A stretch of 64,000 nt of DNA from Oligoflexia bacterium (GTDB taxonomy: Bacteria > Bdellovibrionota > Bacteriovoracia > Bacteriovoracales > Bacteriovoracaceae). The first letter of the stretch is position 1, and each line of letters starts with the position of its first letter. The position numbers and the translations under genes are program-made. The notes below the pieces were generated by a model that had not been told where the DNA came from, did not search any database, and worked only from the letters and a program-made list of their open reading frames with translations. Shown one piece after another: positions 43,409-52,131 of this stretch. The stretch is from NCBI GenBank assembly GCA_015231955.1, contig JADGAN010000015.1, forward strand, positions 41,919-105,918. The letters are read 5' to 3'.

Positions 43409-44425
43409 ATGAAGTATCTTGGCCAACTAACAACGATATCATTATGCACTTTTTTTGTATTAAGTAATGTACATGCAATGAATGAAATCATCCTTTCTGA
43501 TGATGTTAACCTCGTTAATGATAAAAATTTTGCTGGTATCTCTTATTTATACGACGTAAAACATGAATATATTTTCCCACAAACTTCTGCAGTTATTGAT
43601 AAAAACCTGAATTTAAGTTATCGCTCAGGTTCTGGAACAAAGGTTATATTGGATAGAAAATTCAGCTCAACTCATGGACGCTTCAAAATCGATATTGATG
43701 GAGTAACACACACAATCTCTGACGGAAGTGGTATTGAAGAGTTTGACATTCCCAGTTTTGACCCGAACTCTGCTGATTTTATTGATGTTTCAATAAGGTC
43801 TGATGACAAAAGCATCTGTGCAGGGAAAAATTTTTGCGCCATTGTTAATTCAACAAAATTAATACTCGATGATAAAGCTTTGATTGATAAATTTGGTGAA
43901 TGGAAGAAAGAATCGATTATTGTTGCCGAGTTAATAGAATCTAGATTGCAAATATGGATTACCGTCCGGTCTCTAAATTCAGTTTTGTCATGGGATGAAA
44001 AGCAGTTTTCAATATTAAATAAACTAGCAAAAGATGCTTTGGAAGATAAATTAATTGAGGTTGGACTAACCTTGGATAGTGTATTGGATAAAAATGGAAA
44101 CTTTAAAGACAAAGCTGAGATGCCATCTCAATGGGATGACCTATATAATCTTTATCCAGTTGATTTACCTAATATTACATCATTTTTTACATTTTCTATC
44201 CTTGCAATGAAAGGACGTCCTTCTGTTTCTGATGGAGAAGAAATTATTAACGATATGATTAATGAAGGTACCTTGGCAGCGATTGAAGAAAATAGCAAAC
44301 GCAAATTAATCAAATCAAAAATTGCAGGAGAAAATTTAGTAAAGCGAGCACAAAAATACTCACAAGATGTAAATATTGAATTGGTCAATATTTTGAAAAA
44401 AGTTTCTGAAGAAATAAAGCGCTAA
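43409..44425 (+). CDS. Secreted protein of unknown function
   Basis: The protein has about 338 residues; the start MKYLGQLTTISLC is preferred because GGAG precedes it. The signal peptide ends NVHAM. The N-terminal half (30-150) is beta-rich with an isolated Cys pair (SICAGKNFC); the C-terminal half is helical with a charged final segment. No recognised motif. The start follows the metallopeptidase stop by about 12 nt, so it is part of the same operon. Confidence 0.75.
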   Translation: MKYLGQLTTISLCTFFVLSNVHAMNEIILSDDVNLVNDKNFAGISYLYDVKHEYIFPQTSAVIDKNLNLSYRSGSGTKVILDRKFSSTHGRFKIDIDGVTHTISDGSGIEEFDIPSFDPNSADFIDVSIRSDDKSICAGKNFCAIVNSTKLILDDKALIDKFGEWKKESIIVAELIESRLQIWITVRSLNSVLSWDEKQFSILNKLAKDALEDKLIEVGLTLDSVLDKNGNFKDKAEMPSQWDDLYNLYPVDLPNITSFFTFSILAMKGRPSVSDGEEIINDMINEGTLAAIEENSKRKLIKSKIAGENLVKRAQKYSQDVNIELVNILKKVSEEIKR

Positions 44426-44442
44426 AAAAAGTGGAGTGGAAA

Positions 44443-45603
44443 ATGAATTGTAAAAATATATTGAATATAAGAAAAACCAGCAGATGTATCATGGTGGCCT
44501 CTCTCCTGTTTTGCTATTGGGCCCAAGCAATTGATAAAGTTGAAATTGAAAACCAACAACTCGACGAGAAACAAATAATACTAGCTAGTCGATTGAAAAA
44601 CATTGATATGGTCTCCGACGTAGCTTCAAAATATAGTTACGTTAGAGATCAAAAATTCTATGGTGATCAAGGCATATTAAAGAATGCAAATACAATTAAT
44701 GACAAAATTAATGCATGGTTAAAGGGACAATATGAACTATTGTCATTTATTGATTTAAATATTGATCATTCTGATTCGATAATTATCGATGATCTTCATA
44801 AAAGACTTAATGCTCAAAATAAGAAGTATTATGAGATACTTGAGCTGACACAGACAGTGTTTATACAGGTCACAGATTCCAAGAGAATTCTTGCCGAGTT
44901 AACGCTACACGAACAAATAATACCAGGATACGAGCAGCATACTCGATTACTGAAAAAGAGAATAGAGGAGCTGTCAGCGGCACTAAATATTTTTACGCAA
45001 AAATTCAACGAGGAGAATGCTCGAAAACTAGAGAAAGTTTTAACTCCAACAAGAGATATGATAATTGCTACCTTAAAGAAAAAATTATTGAACTACCCTG
45101 AACTTGAAAAAATATTATCTATGACCAATGAAGCATTTCGGGTCATGCTTGATATAGATATGATCGTCGAGAATGCTTCAGTGAAATTTGAAAAACTTCA
45201 ACAATATTATCGTAGCAATTTATATTTCCACGCAGATAAACAATTGAAAGATTTGAACAGCGAAATAGAAAATGGCGTGAAAAAAATTGAAGGACTGCAT
45301 GCTGATACTCTCTTTACTCAACCTGCAATTGCTACATTAAAAAAATGGAATAAAATAGCAATAGAGTTGCACAACGGAAGGTTGTCGAGAGATAAATGGC
45401 AGTTGGTCAATACTGCATCCATTATGTTAAAAAAGAAGTATGCAATGAAATGTAAAAACGAGAGAGAGCGAGCGAAGTATAATTGTCAGCTGCTAAAAAT
45501 ACTACTCCCCATTTCCGCAGAACAACTCAGTTCAATGAGTGATGAACAACTGAAATACTATGAATATCAGTTCGATTTAATTGAAAATGGCCCAATTTTA
45601 TAA
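44443..45603 (+). CDS. Secreted coiled-coil protein of unknown function
   Basis: The protein has about 386 residues with a leader (RCIMVASLLFCYWAQA). The rest is predicted helical with long heptad-like stretches rich in Leu, Glu, Lys and Ile (for example LLKKRIEELSAALNIFTQKFNEE), consistent with a periplasmic or surface coiled coil. It has few cysteines (a late MKCKNERERAKYNCQLL pair). Starts 18 nt after the previous gene. No named family recognised. Confidence 0.75.
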   Translation: MNCKNILNIRKTSRCIMVASLLFCYWAQAIDKVEIENQQLDEKQIILASRLKNIDMVSDVASKYSYVRDQKFYGDQGILKNANTINDKINAWLKGQYELLSFIDLNIDHSDSIIIDDLHKRLNAQNKKYYEILELTQTVFIQVTDSKRILAELTLHEQIIPGYEQHTRLLKKRIEELSAALNIFTQKFNEENARKLEKVLTPTRDMIIATLKKKLLNYPELEKILSMTNEAFRVMLDIDMIVENASVKFEKLQQYYRSNLYFHADKQLKDLNSEIENGVKKIEGLHADTLFTQPAIATLKKWNKIAIELHNGRLSRDKWQLVNTASIMLKKKYAMKCKNERERAKYNCQLLKILLPISAEQLSSMSDEQLKYYEYQFDLIENGPIL

Positions 45604-45639
45604 ACATAATTATATTTGCAAATATTCTAAGGTGTTGTT

Positions 45640-47661
45640 ATGAAAAAAAGATATTTGTTTTATATGCTAATTTTGACAAACATTGTTTTGTCTCGACCAG
45701 AATCAAAATCACAAGATTATGAAGTAAATCAACCAACAGCTGATCTTGAGAACTTGGAGCTTGTTGAACATTTAAATGCAATTCCATATTTACCTTTTAC
45801 TTATGATGCTTTGATTAATCCTGTAACGAAGATACCATACCGTCCAGAAGAATCGATACAAATAGAAATCGATGGAATTAAAAAAAATTTAGGTACAGCA
45901 AAGGAATATCTTGATTTCCTTAATTTACAAGAAAAACGATACTCTGCTGTAGGCAAATCATTAAGAGATGCAGATGTTTTTTCTTTGCATAAGCTTAAAG
46001 ATAACACAGAGAGAATTATTGAAGATCATGCAAAAAACATGAAGATCCCTTGCGAAATCTTAAAAAATAAAATTAGGCCAAGGATAGAAAAATGCACACT
46101 AATAGAAATAAAAGATCTGCAGGTCAATGAAAAAACAAGGGCGTTATTCAAGCAATTTGACCAGATAGTTATCAATAATGGTGTTATCGTTACTGCAAAT
46201 GAATTTGTAAGGAAAATAAATCAGCAGCAAAAAATATTGTGCTCTCTTGGACTTGACATGCTCCGTGATATTCAAATGACAAGAGGATCAACGAAAATAA
46301 TAGATGAGATCCTAGTAAACAGATTGTCCTTGATAAAGGAGCTAGGGATATCTGGATATAGTGATGATTTCAATTTCACTACAATTAATTTACCCATGAA
46401 AAATCTTGATGAGATAAAAAATGATATTGAAAAATCTGTTAAAGCGCTTGAGTTACCAAGTCCTGAAATGATTTACAAGCTCTCAAAAGAAAGTTCATTT
46501 AAAATTCCAGTGGAATTGCAAATTCCCGATTTGCCAGAAATAAGGTCACCAATTCAACAGAAAAGAATGGATCTTGATTTAAAGAAACGGAAAGAGTGGA
46601 AAGGTTTTGATTGGGGAAATCGGAAAACGTTCAACACATATGCAAATGCATGGCTGGAAATTAGATCCAGTGAAAGGGAGATGGAGTGTAGTGCAGAAGG
46701 AAAGGGAGGAGCATACCTCTTTAATAAGGAGTATAATATTTTATACGGATTTGGACAGTTTTATGCTGGAACACGTGGAGTAAGAGGAAATTCTCAGGTC
46801 AGGGTATTAGGGTATGATGTTTTTAATAAAAATTTTGAAGAAACAAGTTCGTTACAATGGAATGCCCCGGATTTATACAATCAGGCCATAGATTTCTCAT
46901 ATGAAGCAAAATTTATGATCGGTCCAGTTCCAGTCTATGTCACAACAGGAGTTAGAGGGAGAGTGTATTTGGGATTAACTGGAGGGTTGGGACCAACTTT
47001 GATTGAAGTTACTTCGATTCCGGGGCTCGAAGTGAGTGCTTTTGGAAATGCTGCTGTTGGCGTTGGTAGAATTATATCTGCTGGAGTAGAAGGTAGCTTA
47101 GTATTACTAAATGATAGAATGAGCATTGAAGGCAAAGCACAATTACAATTTTCTAAAGATGCAATTCCTTATATTCTAATTGGAATGAATGCAGAAAACC
47201 AGGTGCACACTCTTGATGGCAAGATGTCCATATTTGCTGAGTATCCATATGTAAAATTTCGCAGAGGTATTCCTAAGATAATCAACAAGCGAGAATATGT
47301 TGATATGTGGAATTGGGAAGGAATTGAACTTGTAAATAAAATTATGAATTATGAGCTAGAAATGTCTCCTTTTAATGTGAAAATGAGAGGAGATTTAATT
47401 GATTCAAACGACAGAGTTGAGTTTGCTAAGTTAAAAGGAGTTACAAATCTTGAAGCAAAAAAGAAAGAGGTTTATGTACTTGAACGAAATGTTACGGAAA
47501 AAGAGCGCTCTTTGTATAAAGAGATATCTCTCGATTTAAATACAAAAGCTGCTCAAACAGTAGTGGTAGACACGGATATTGCCAGCAAAACACAAGATGA
47601 ATTAGATAGACTAAGAATTAAATTTTTAAATGATGCATATAATTCACTAGGGCGCCTATGA
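45640..47661 (+). CDS. Secreted large protein with beta-rich C-terminal half, unknown function
   Basis: The 673-residue protein begins with a hydrophobic leader (MKKRYLFYMLILTNIVLS). Residues about 50-320 are helical and charged. From about 340 the sequence turns glycine- and beta-strand rich (YGFGQFYAGTRGVRGNSQVRVLG, GPVPVYVTTGVRGRVYLGLTGGLGPT, GVGRIISAGVEGSLVLLNDRMSIEGKAQL), like an elongated beta-sheet or barrel-type domain. Amphipathic alternation suggests a lipid- or membrane-contacting sheet. The stop overlaps the next ATG by 4 nt. No recognised family. Confidence 0.78.
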   Translation: MKKRYLFYMLILTNIVLSRPESKSQDYEVNQPTADLENLELVEHLNAIPYLPFTYDALINPVTKIPYRPEESIQIEIDGIKKNLGTAKEYLDFLNLQEKRYSAVGKSLRDADVFSLHKLKDNTERIIEDHAKNMKIPCEILKNKIRPRIEKCTLIEIKDLQVNEKTRALFKQFDQIVINNGVIVTANEFVRKINQQQKILCSLGLDMLRDIQMTRGSTKIIDEILVNRLSLIKELGISGYSDDFNFTTINLPMKNLDEIKNDIEKSVKALELPSPEMIYKLSKESSFKIPVELQIPDLPEIRSPIQQKRMDLDLKKRKEWKGFDWGNRKTFNTYANAWLEIRSSEREMECSAEGKGGAYLFNKEYNILYGFGQFYAGTRGVRGNSQVRVLGYDVFNKNFEETSSLQWNAPDLYNQAIDFSYEAKFMIGPVPVYVTTGVRGRVYLGLTGGLGPTLIEVTSIPGLEVSAFGNAAVGVGRIISAGVEGSLVLLNDRMSIEGKAQLQFSKDAIPYILIGMNAENQVHTLDGKMSIFAEYPYVKFRRGIPKIINKREYVDMWNWEGIELVNKIMNYELEMSPFNVKMRGDLIDSNDRVEFAKLKGVTNLEAKKKEVYVLERNVTEKERSLYKEISLDLNTKAAQTVVVDTDIASKTQDELDRLRIKFLNDAYNSLGRL

Positions 47662-49583
47662 AATATTCAAATACCATAATTACCATCGTTGTTTTGTTGT
47701 CGTTTTCTGCAGTGGCAGCAATTACAACAATGAGATCATCGGGGACTACAAGTGGCATCGACAGTTTCTCGGACAACAAAAAGCTGCAAAATCATATTGC
47801 AGATACTCATATTGAAACCTCTTCGACTTTTGAATATCAGGCCGATGGGACATCTCATTTTTACAATCTTCTTCTGCCTGTCAAGAGCACTAGAACTCAT
47901 ATTCAAAATCAAATACTTCCACAGCAAAAATTTATCACTAAGTCTAGTGGTGTGATCAAAGAGGTATTAGTTGAAGTTTCCCCAACATTAGATTGGTACC
48001 TGTTTTATACTAATCCTGGAGCTATCAATTTAAATATCGAAATCGATGGTAAAAAACTAGTGATAGGAAAAGAGAATACCCCGGATATTGAATTTGCTCT
48101 AGGAAGAAATAAAAATGGACAAATTGAAAAGATGATTTTCCCTTTAACCACAGGGCCGTTTGTGAAAAATTTCTATAAAATTTTGCTGGGTCTAGCTCAA
48201 GTGGTTTTTGATAGTAAAAAGACACAAGATGGTTGGAGTGTTGATGAGACAGATTTTCGTGGAAAATATAAAGTAGATTATCAGCATTCAGAATCTGGCC
48301 CTAAAGTCACAAAGACTAATAAGCGATATATTTACAATGACAAGATTTTTCCTAACATTCAGAATTCTCTATTTGATATTGAGTTAGAGTATGACAAGTC
48401 ATTGAATAGGATGAAACCAAAATCGATATCGGGGTTTCAACTATTAGAGCTAAACACTGAAAATGGTCATCGCATTTTGATCGAAAAAAGTATGTTGAAA
48501 TATAATTCAAACAAAAAGGCAGTTGTCTTCAGCATGCAGTTTGCGCAATTAAAAGAGAAGCTAAACTCGTTGAGAGCAATCGGAATTGAGGAAAATATAG
48601 AGATTAATCAAGATGAAAATAGTAAGATTGTATTTTTGCAAGATCAAATAAAAGATACAACTCTTAATGATGTATTGAAAAACATAGAGAGTGCAGAGAG
48701 TAATTCGTCGCTATTAACTAGCGATTTTCAAAAAACATATGTTCAATTGAAAGCATTTCTTGAAATAGATCCTACTGCGGCCAAAAGAGTTGGAGAAGTT
48801 CTAAGAGGATTATCTCCGAAACATCCTCTTTACCTTAATTTAGTAGGGGCATTGGGTAGTGTTGGGAATGCGCATTGCCAGCAAACTTTAGTCTCATTAC
48901 TAAACGAAAAAAAAGATATTTGGGATTATGCAAAACTGATTATACCTCAACTAGGTTTTCTGCAAAAACCAAGTTTGCTTGCTGAAAATACTTTGAAAGA
49001 GATAACTGAAAAATCCTCAAACATAGATTGTCAAACGACTGCCCAACTTTCTCTTGGAATCATGAGCAATAAGTTGAGGCAAGATCAGGATCATCAGCGT
49101 TCAGAGCAACTGTACGAGTATTTGTTGCAAAAACTGCAATCAGATTCACAGAATGAGTGTGTAATCACTTCATTAAAGGCCATTGGTAATACGGGAGACG
49201 AAAGAATAATAAATGATCTTGAAAAATATTTTAGTGATAAAAATGTGCTCACTAGGGAGACAGCGTTTCTTTCGTTAAGACTCGTTAAAAATGAACGATC
49301 CATTGATTTGATTATTAATGCTATCGCAAATGAATATAGTGAAACTACAAAAATTCATTATATAGAGGCATTAAACCAACGACAACTATCGGTGTCATCG
49401 CTAGAAAAGCTGGAAAATATATTCAAGGCAGAACGCTCAGTGTTTGTGATGAGAGCGTTAGTAAATGTATTTGGCAAGCATCTATTGGTTCGCCCTGAAT
49501 TAAGGACAACGCTAAAAGATTTTTATCAAAACTGTTCAGCAACTGAGCTATGTTTAGATATTAAAAACATTCTGGAATCATAA
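47658..49583 (+). CDS. Secreted beta-sheet plus HEAT-repeat protein, vitellogenin-N-like layout
   Basis: The 641-residue protein has a signal peptide ending SAVAA. Residues about 45-290 are beta-rich. From about 350 the sequence consists of helical HEAT-like repeats (LRGLSPKHPLYLNLVGALGSVGNAHCQQTLVSLL; KAIGNTGDERIINDLEKYFSD; FLSLRLVKNERSIDLIINAI). A beta N-sheet followed by a helical repeat array is the layout of vitellogenin/large lipid-transfer protein N-terminal modules. The match is by architecture only. Together with the beta-rich 673-residue partner co-translated upstream it could form a secreted lipid carrier. Last gene of the cluster. Confidence 0.75.
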   Translation: MKYSNTIITIVVLLSFSAVAAITTMRSSGTTSGIDSFSDNKKLQNHIADTHIETSSTFEYQADGTSHFYNLLLPVKSTRTHIQNQILPQQKFITKSSGVIKEVLVEVSPTLDWYLFYTNPGAINLNIEIDGKKLVIGKENTPDIEFALGRNKNGQIEKMIFPLTTGPFVKNFYKILLGLAQVVFDSKKTQDGWSVDETDFRGKYKVDYQHSESGPKVTKTNKRYIYNDKIFPNIQNSLFDIELEYDKSLNRMKPKSISGFQLLELNTENGHRILIEKSMLKYNSNKKAVVFSMQFAQLKEKLNSLRAIGIEENIEINQDENSKIVFLQDQIKDTTLNDVLKNIESAESNSSLLTSDFQKTYVQLKAFLEIDPTAAKRVGEVLRGLSPKHPLYLNLVGALGSVGNAHCQQTLVSLLNEKKDIWDYAKLIIPQLGFLQKPSLLAENTLKEITEKSSNIDCQTTAQLSLGIMSNKLRQDQDHQRSEQLYEYLLQKLQSDSQNECVITSLKAIGNTGDERIINDLEKYFSDKNVLTRETAFLSLRLVKNERSIDLIINAIANEYSETTKIHYIEALNQRQLSVSSLEKLENIFKAERSVFVMRALVNVFGKHLLVRPELRTTLKDFYQNCSATELCLDIKNILES

Positions 49584-49609
49584 CGTAATAGTGAAATCAG
49601 ATGGCATTT

Positions 49610-50791
49610 TTATGAGATTTTGGTGAGGTGCTTTAGAAGTTTGACGATGTTGGATTTGAAGCGTTCAGGGGAAAAATCTTTGGCCCTGGAAAACATTTTG
49701 TTTCGGTCACTAAAAAAACCGATTGCTTCAAGCTTGGCAAATTGGGCAATTGCTTTTGCTAGACTATCGCTAGTGGCCTCCTCAAAAAAGACGGCCACGT
49801 CATCGGTTAATGTCTCTAAAACGCCACCCGATTTGAAGGCAATGACAGGAGTGCCGGCCGCAAGCGCTTCTAGAGGAACAATTCCAAAATCCTCGATTCC
49901 AGGAAAGATAAGAGCGCGAGCACGTGCAAGCAGGGAGATGATCTGTTGGCGTGGAAGATTACCAAGGAATTGAATGTGAGAGTGGCCTTTGGCCAAATCT
50001 CGAAGCATCTTATCTTGTTGCCCACTACCAACAATTTTAAGAGGAACTTTTTGCTGAATAAAAGTGGCAACCGCCAAATCAACTCGTTTATTTGGTGCAA
50101 AGGCAGTAACCATAAGAAAATAGTTTTCTTTTTTAGGTTGGTTTAGTTGCACTTGCTGAAAATCTTTGATCTCAACAAAAGGATTAGCAACTAAGGCCTC
50201 TCTGCTATAAAATTTTTTAATTCTTTGACGGACAAACTCTGAGTTTGCCACCAAGAGATCAACGTGTTGGTTGGATTTAATATCCCAGCGTTGGAAAAAA
50301 CCGCGCAGTAATTTTCCTCCTAAGCGCTCCAGCAGTCCAGCTCCTGAGTGTGGACCAAAATAGTTATCAAATTGGTCGTAGATATATCTCATGGGACTAT
50401 GGATATAGGATAGGTGCAGGCACTTTCCTGTTGCCGGTCGTGGGATGCCTTTGATCACACAATGAGAACTACTGATAATGAGATCAGTATCAAGCGGGAT
50501 CTTCATTGACTGTGCTACCAAGGGGAATAGCGGTAAAAGTTTTCTGTAGTAGCGATGGACATTGGGTAATTTGTTTAAAAACGAGACAACAATTTTCCTA
50601 TTCTCGATGGTGTGAGTGGTGGAGTTGGGATTGTAGATGAGCGTGTAGAGAGGGGCCTCTGGAAATAGTTGGCAAATCGATTCTAGTACCCGCTCGCCCC
50701 CTCGGAGTCCGGTTAGCCAGTCATGGAGAATAACCACTTTAAGGGATCTCAGTTTGGAGAGTTCTGTCTGCAAATCTTCTTGTTCGCACAT
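49610..50791 (-). CDS. Glycosyltransferase, GT4 (group 1) family, mannosyltransferase-like
   Basis: The 393-residue GT-B enzyme shows the N-terminal VVILHDWLTGLRGGERVLESI, and the C-terminal donor site with LIFPGIEDFGIVPLEALAAGTPVIAFKSGG (the EX7E motif). It resembles WbaZ/RfbU-type mannosyl- or sugar-nucleotide transferases for surface polysaccharide. gmd, encoding a GDP-mannose dehydratase, lies 4 kb away. The gene is convergent with the secreted cluster; only 26 bp separate their stops, and I see no clear terminator there. Confidence 0.9.
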   Translation of the reverse strand: MCEQEDLQTELSKLRSLKVVILHDWLTGLRGGERVLESICQLFPEAPLYTLIYNPNSTTHTIENRKIVVSFLNKLPNVHRYYRKLLPLFPLVAQSMKIPLDTDLIISSSHCVIKGIPRPATGKCLHLSYIHSPMRYIYDQFDNYFGPHSGAGLLERLGGKLLRGFFQRWDIKSNQHVDLLVANSEFVRQRIKKFYSREALVANPFVEIKDFQQVQLNQPKKENYFLMVTAFAPNKRVDLAVATFIQQKVPLKIVGSGQQDKMLRDLAKGHSHIQFLGNLPRQQIISLLARARALIFPGIEDFGIVPLEALAAGTPVIAFKSGGVLETLTDDVAVFFEEATSDSLAKAIAQFAKLEAIGFFSDRNKMFSRAKDFSPERFKSNIVKLLKHLTKIS

Positions 50792-50908
50792 GTGGTATTC
50801 CGCTGTAAAACTAAAATTGCTTTCGATGGCATTTAATACTTATTTTTTATTCATTAGTCTATTATAATCTCTTTGGGTATTGCAAAACGAAATTATAGGC
50901 GGTGGATT

Positions 50909-51646
50909 ATGGAACTTTTTGATGATTATTCTCGGCTCATCAAGGTTACTATTCATGAGAATAAAATCGCGGAACACCTGCGGAGTATTACGGAACAGGA
51001 GCAGAGGATTGCTTTTCTGAAAAAGCAGGAGGAGCAACGGCGCGATCTTTTACCAAAGCATGAGGAGAGTTTGAAAAAGAGTCGTAGTGAACTTGCTTGC
51101 AAGGAGCGAGAACTTGATGAGTGCTTGCGCATGATGAAGAAGAAAGAGGCGCACGCTAAGGTAGTCACCTCCCTGCAACAAGCGGAGGCGATAGAGAAAG
51201 AGATGAGTTCTTTAAAGGCCACAAAAGAGGGGCTGGAAGAAACGATTTTAGAATTGATGAGCGTAGTTGAAGATCTTGCAAAAGAGGTGCAAGAAGGGGA
51301 GCGCTTTTTGATCGGAGTAAAAGTTACCATTGCAGAGATCGAGGTAGAGGTAAACGAGCAGAAGGCGGTGTTTGAGAGTGCGATTTTAGAGAACGAAGTA
51401 AAGATCAATGCTTTGCTCACAGAATGTTCCAATGCAACAAGAGGATTATTTTTAAGTACCAATAAAAAATATCGTTTTAAACATCCATTAACAGCAGTGA
51501 AGGGGCAAAAGTGTGGACACTGTTTTCGTGTGATTCCTCACGAGGATATTCAGCACCTCGATCGTGGCACCTCCTTTCGCACTTGTGCAGGATGTGGGCG
51601 TATTCTTTTACCATCTGCACTTACCGACGCTGAACTAAAGGGGTGA
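50909..51646 (+). CDS. Coiled-coil C4 zinc-ribbon protein
   Basis: The 245-residue protein starts at ATG 50909 after GGCGGTGG. Residues about 20-180 form a long coiled coil (rich in Glu/Lys/Leu). The C-terminus ends with a zinc ribbon KCGHCFRVIP...FRTCAGCGRILL, two CxxC pairs about 25 residues apart. This is the C4-zinc-ribbon family also seen beside NIF3-like or RNase H genes; it is of uncharacterised function, with a suggested role in nucleic-acid or flagellar processes in some species. It lies upstream of the RNase P RNA gene on the same strand. Confidence 0.85.
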   Translation: MELFDDYSRLIKVTIHENKIAEHLRSITEQEQRIAFLKKQEEQRRDLLPKHEESLKKSRSELACKERELDECLRMMKKKEAHAKVVTSLQQAEAIEKEMSSLKATKEGLEETILELMSVVEDLAKEVQEGERFLIGVKVTIAEIEVEVNEQKAVFESAILENEVKINALLTECSNATRGLFLSTNKKYRFKHPLTAVKGQKCGHCFRVIPHEDIQHLDRGTSFRTCAGCGRILLPSALTDAELKG

Positions 51647-51700
51647 TAAAGATTGGACTTTAGCTTGTCTTATTGTCTATTTTCTTATATTCACACAAAA

Positions 51701-52109
51701 GACTGAGAAAAGGGAACTACCGCTGGTATTTTTCTCATCTGTTTGCCTGATTAAAAGGGCGGCAAAATGGGTAGATACGAGAGGAAGGTCCGGACACCAT
51801 AAGACAGTCGTAGCGGGTAACGCCCGTCCACCGCGAGGTGAGGACAAGTGCAACAGAAAGAATGTATAGGCAACAAAACTTTTTTCTCCTCTTTGGTCTC
51901 CTTTTGGTTTGGTTTTGTCTTTTTGAATGAAGTTTGGTTGTGCTGTAGTGAAATCAGGTAAACTCTACGAGGTGCAAGCCCGTGTAGGCCAACGCTATCA
52001 GGGTATGTCTTCCCGAAGTTGGCGGGTAGGGTGCTTGAGGCCAGCAGCAATGTTGGTCCTAGAGAAATGGTGGTTGAAAACAGAATCCGGCCTACTCCTT
52101 TTCTCGGTC
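51701..52109 (+). ncRNA. rnpB: RNase P RNA (class A)
   Basis: This is the catalytic RNA that trims tRNA 5' ends. Conserved blocks are all visible: GAGGAAGGTCCGGACACC near 51780, ACAGAAAG, AGGTAAACTCTACGAGGTGCAAG, and AGAGAAATGG...ACAGAATCCGGCCTAC near the 3' end. P1 is a strong 13-bp helix pairing GACTGAGAAAAGG (51701-51713) with CCTTTTCTCGGTC (52097-52109). The P12 arm is long and U/C-rich. Confidence 0.96.
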
Positions 52110-52116
52110 TTTTTTT
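52097..52116 (+). terminator. Terminator of rnpB
   Basis: The 3' P1 arm CCTTTTCTCGGTC ends at 52109 and is followed by seven T residues (52110-52116). The converging nadB stop lies 16 bp further on. Confidence 0.75.
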
Positions 52117-52131
52117 GTTTCTGCGTGATTT

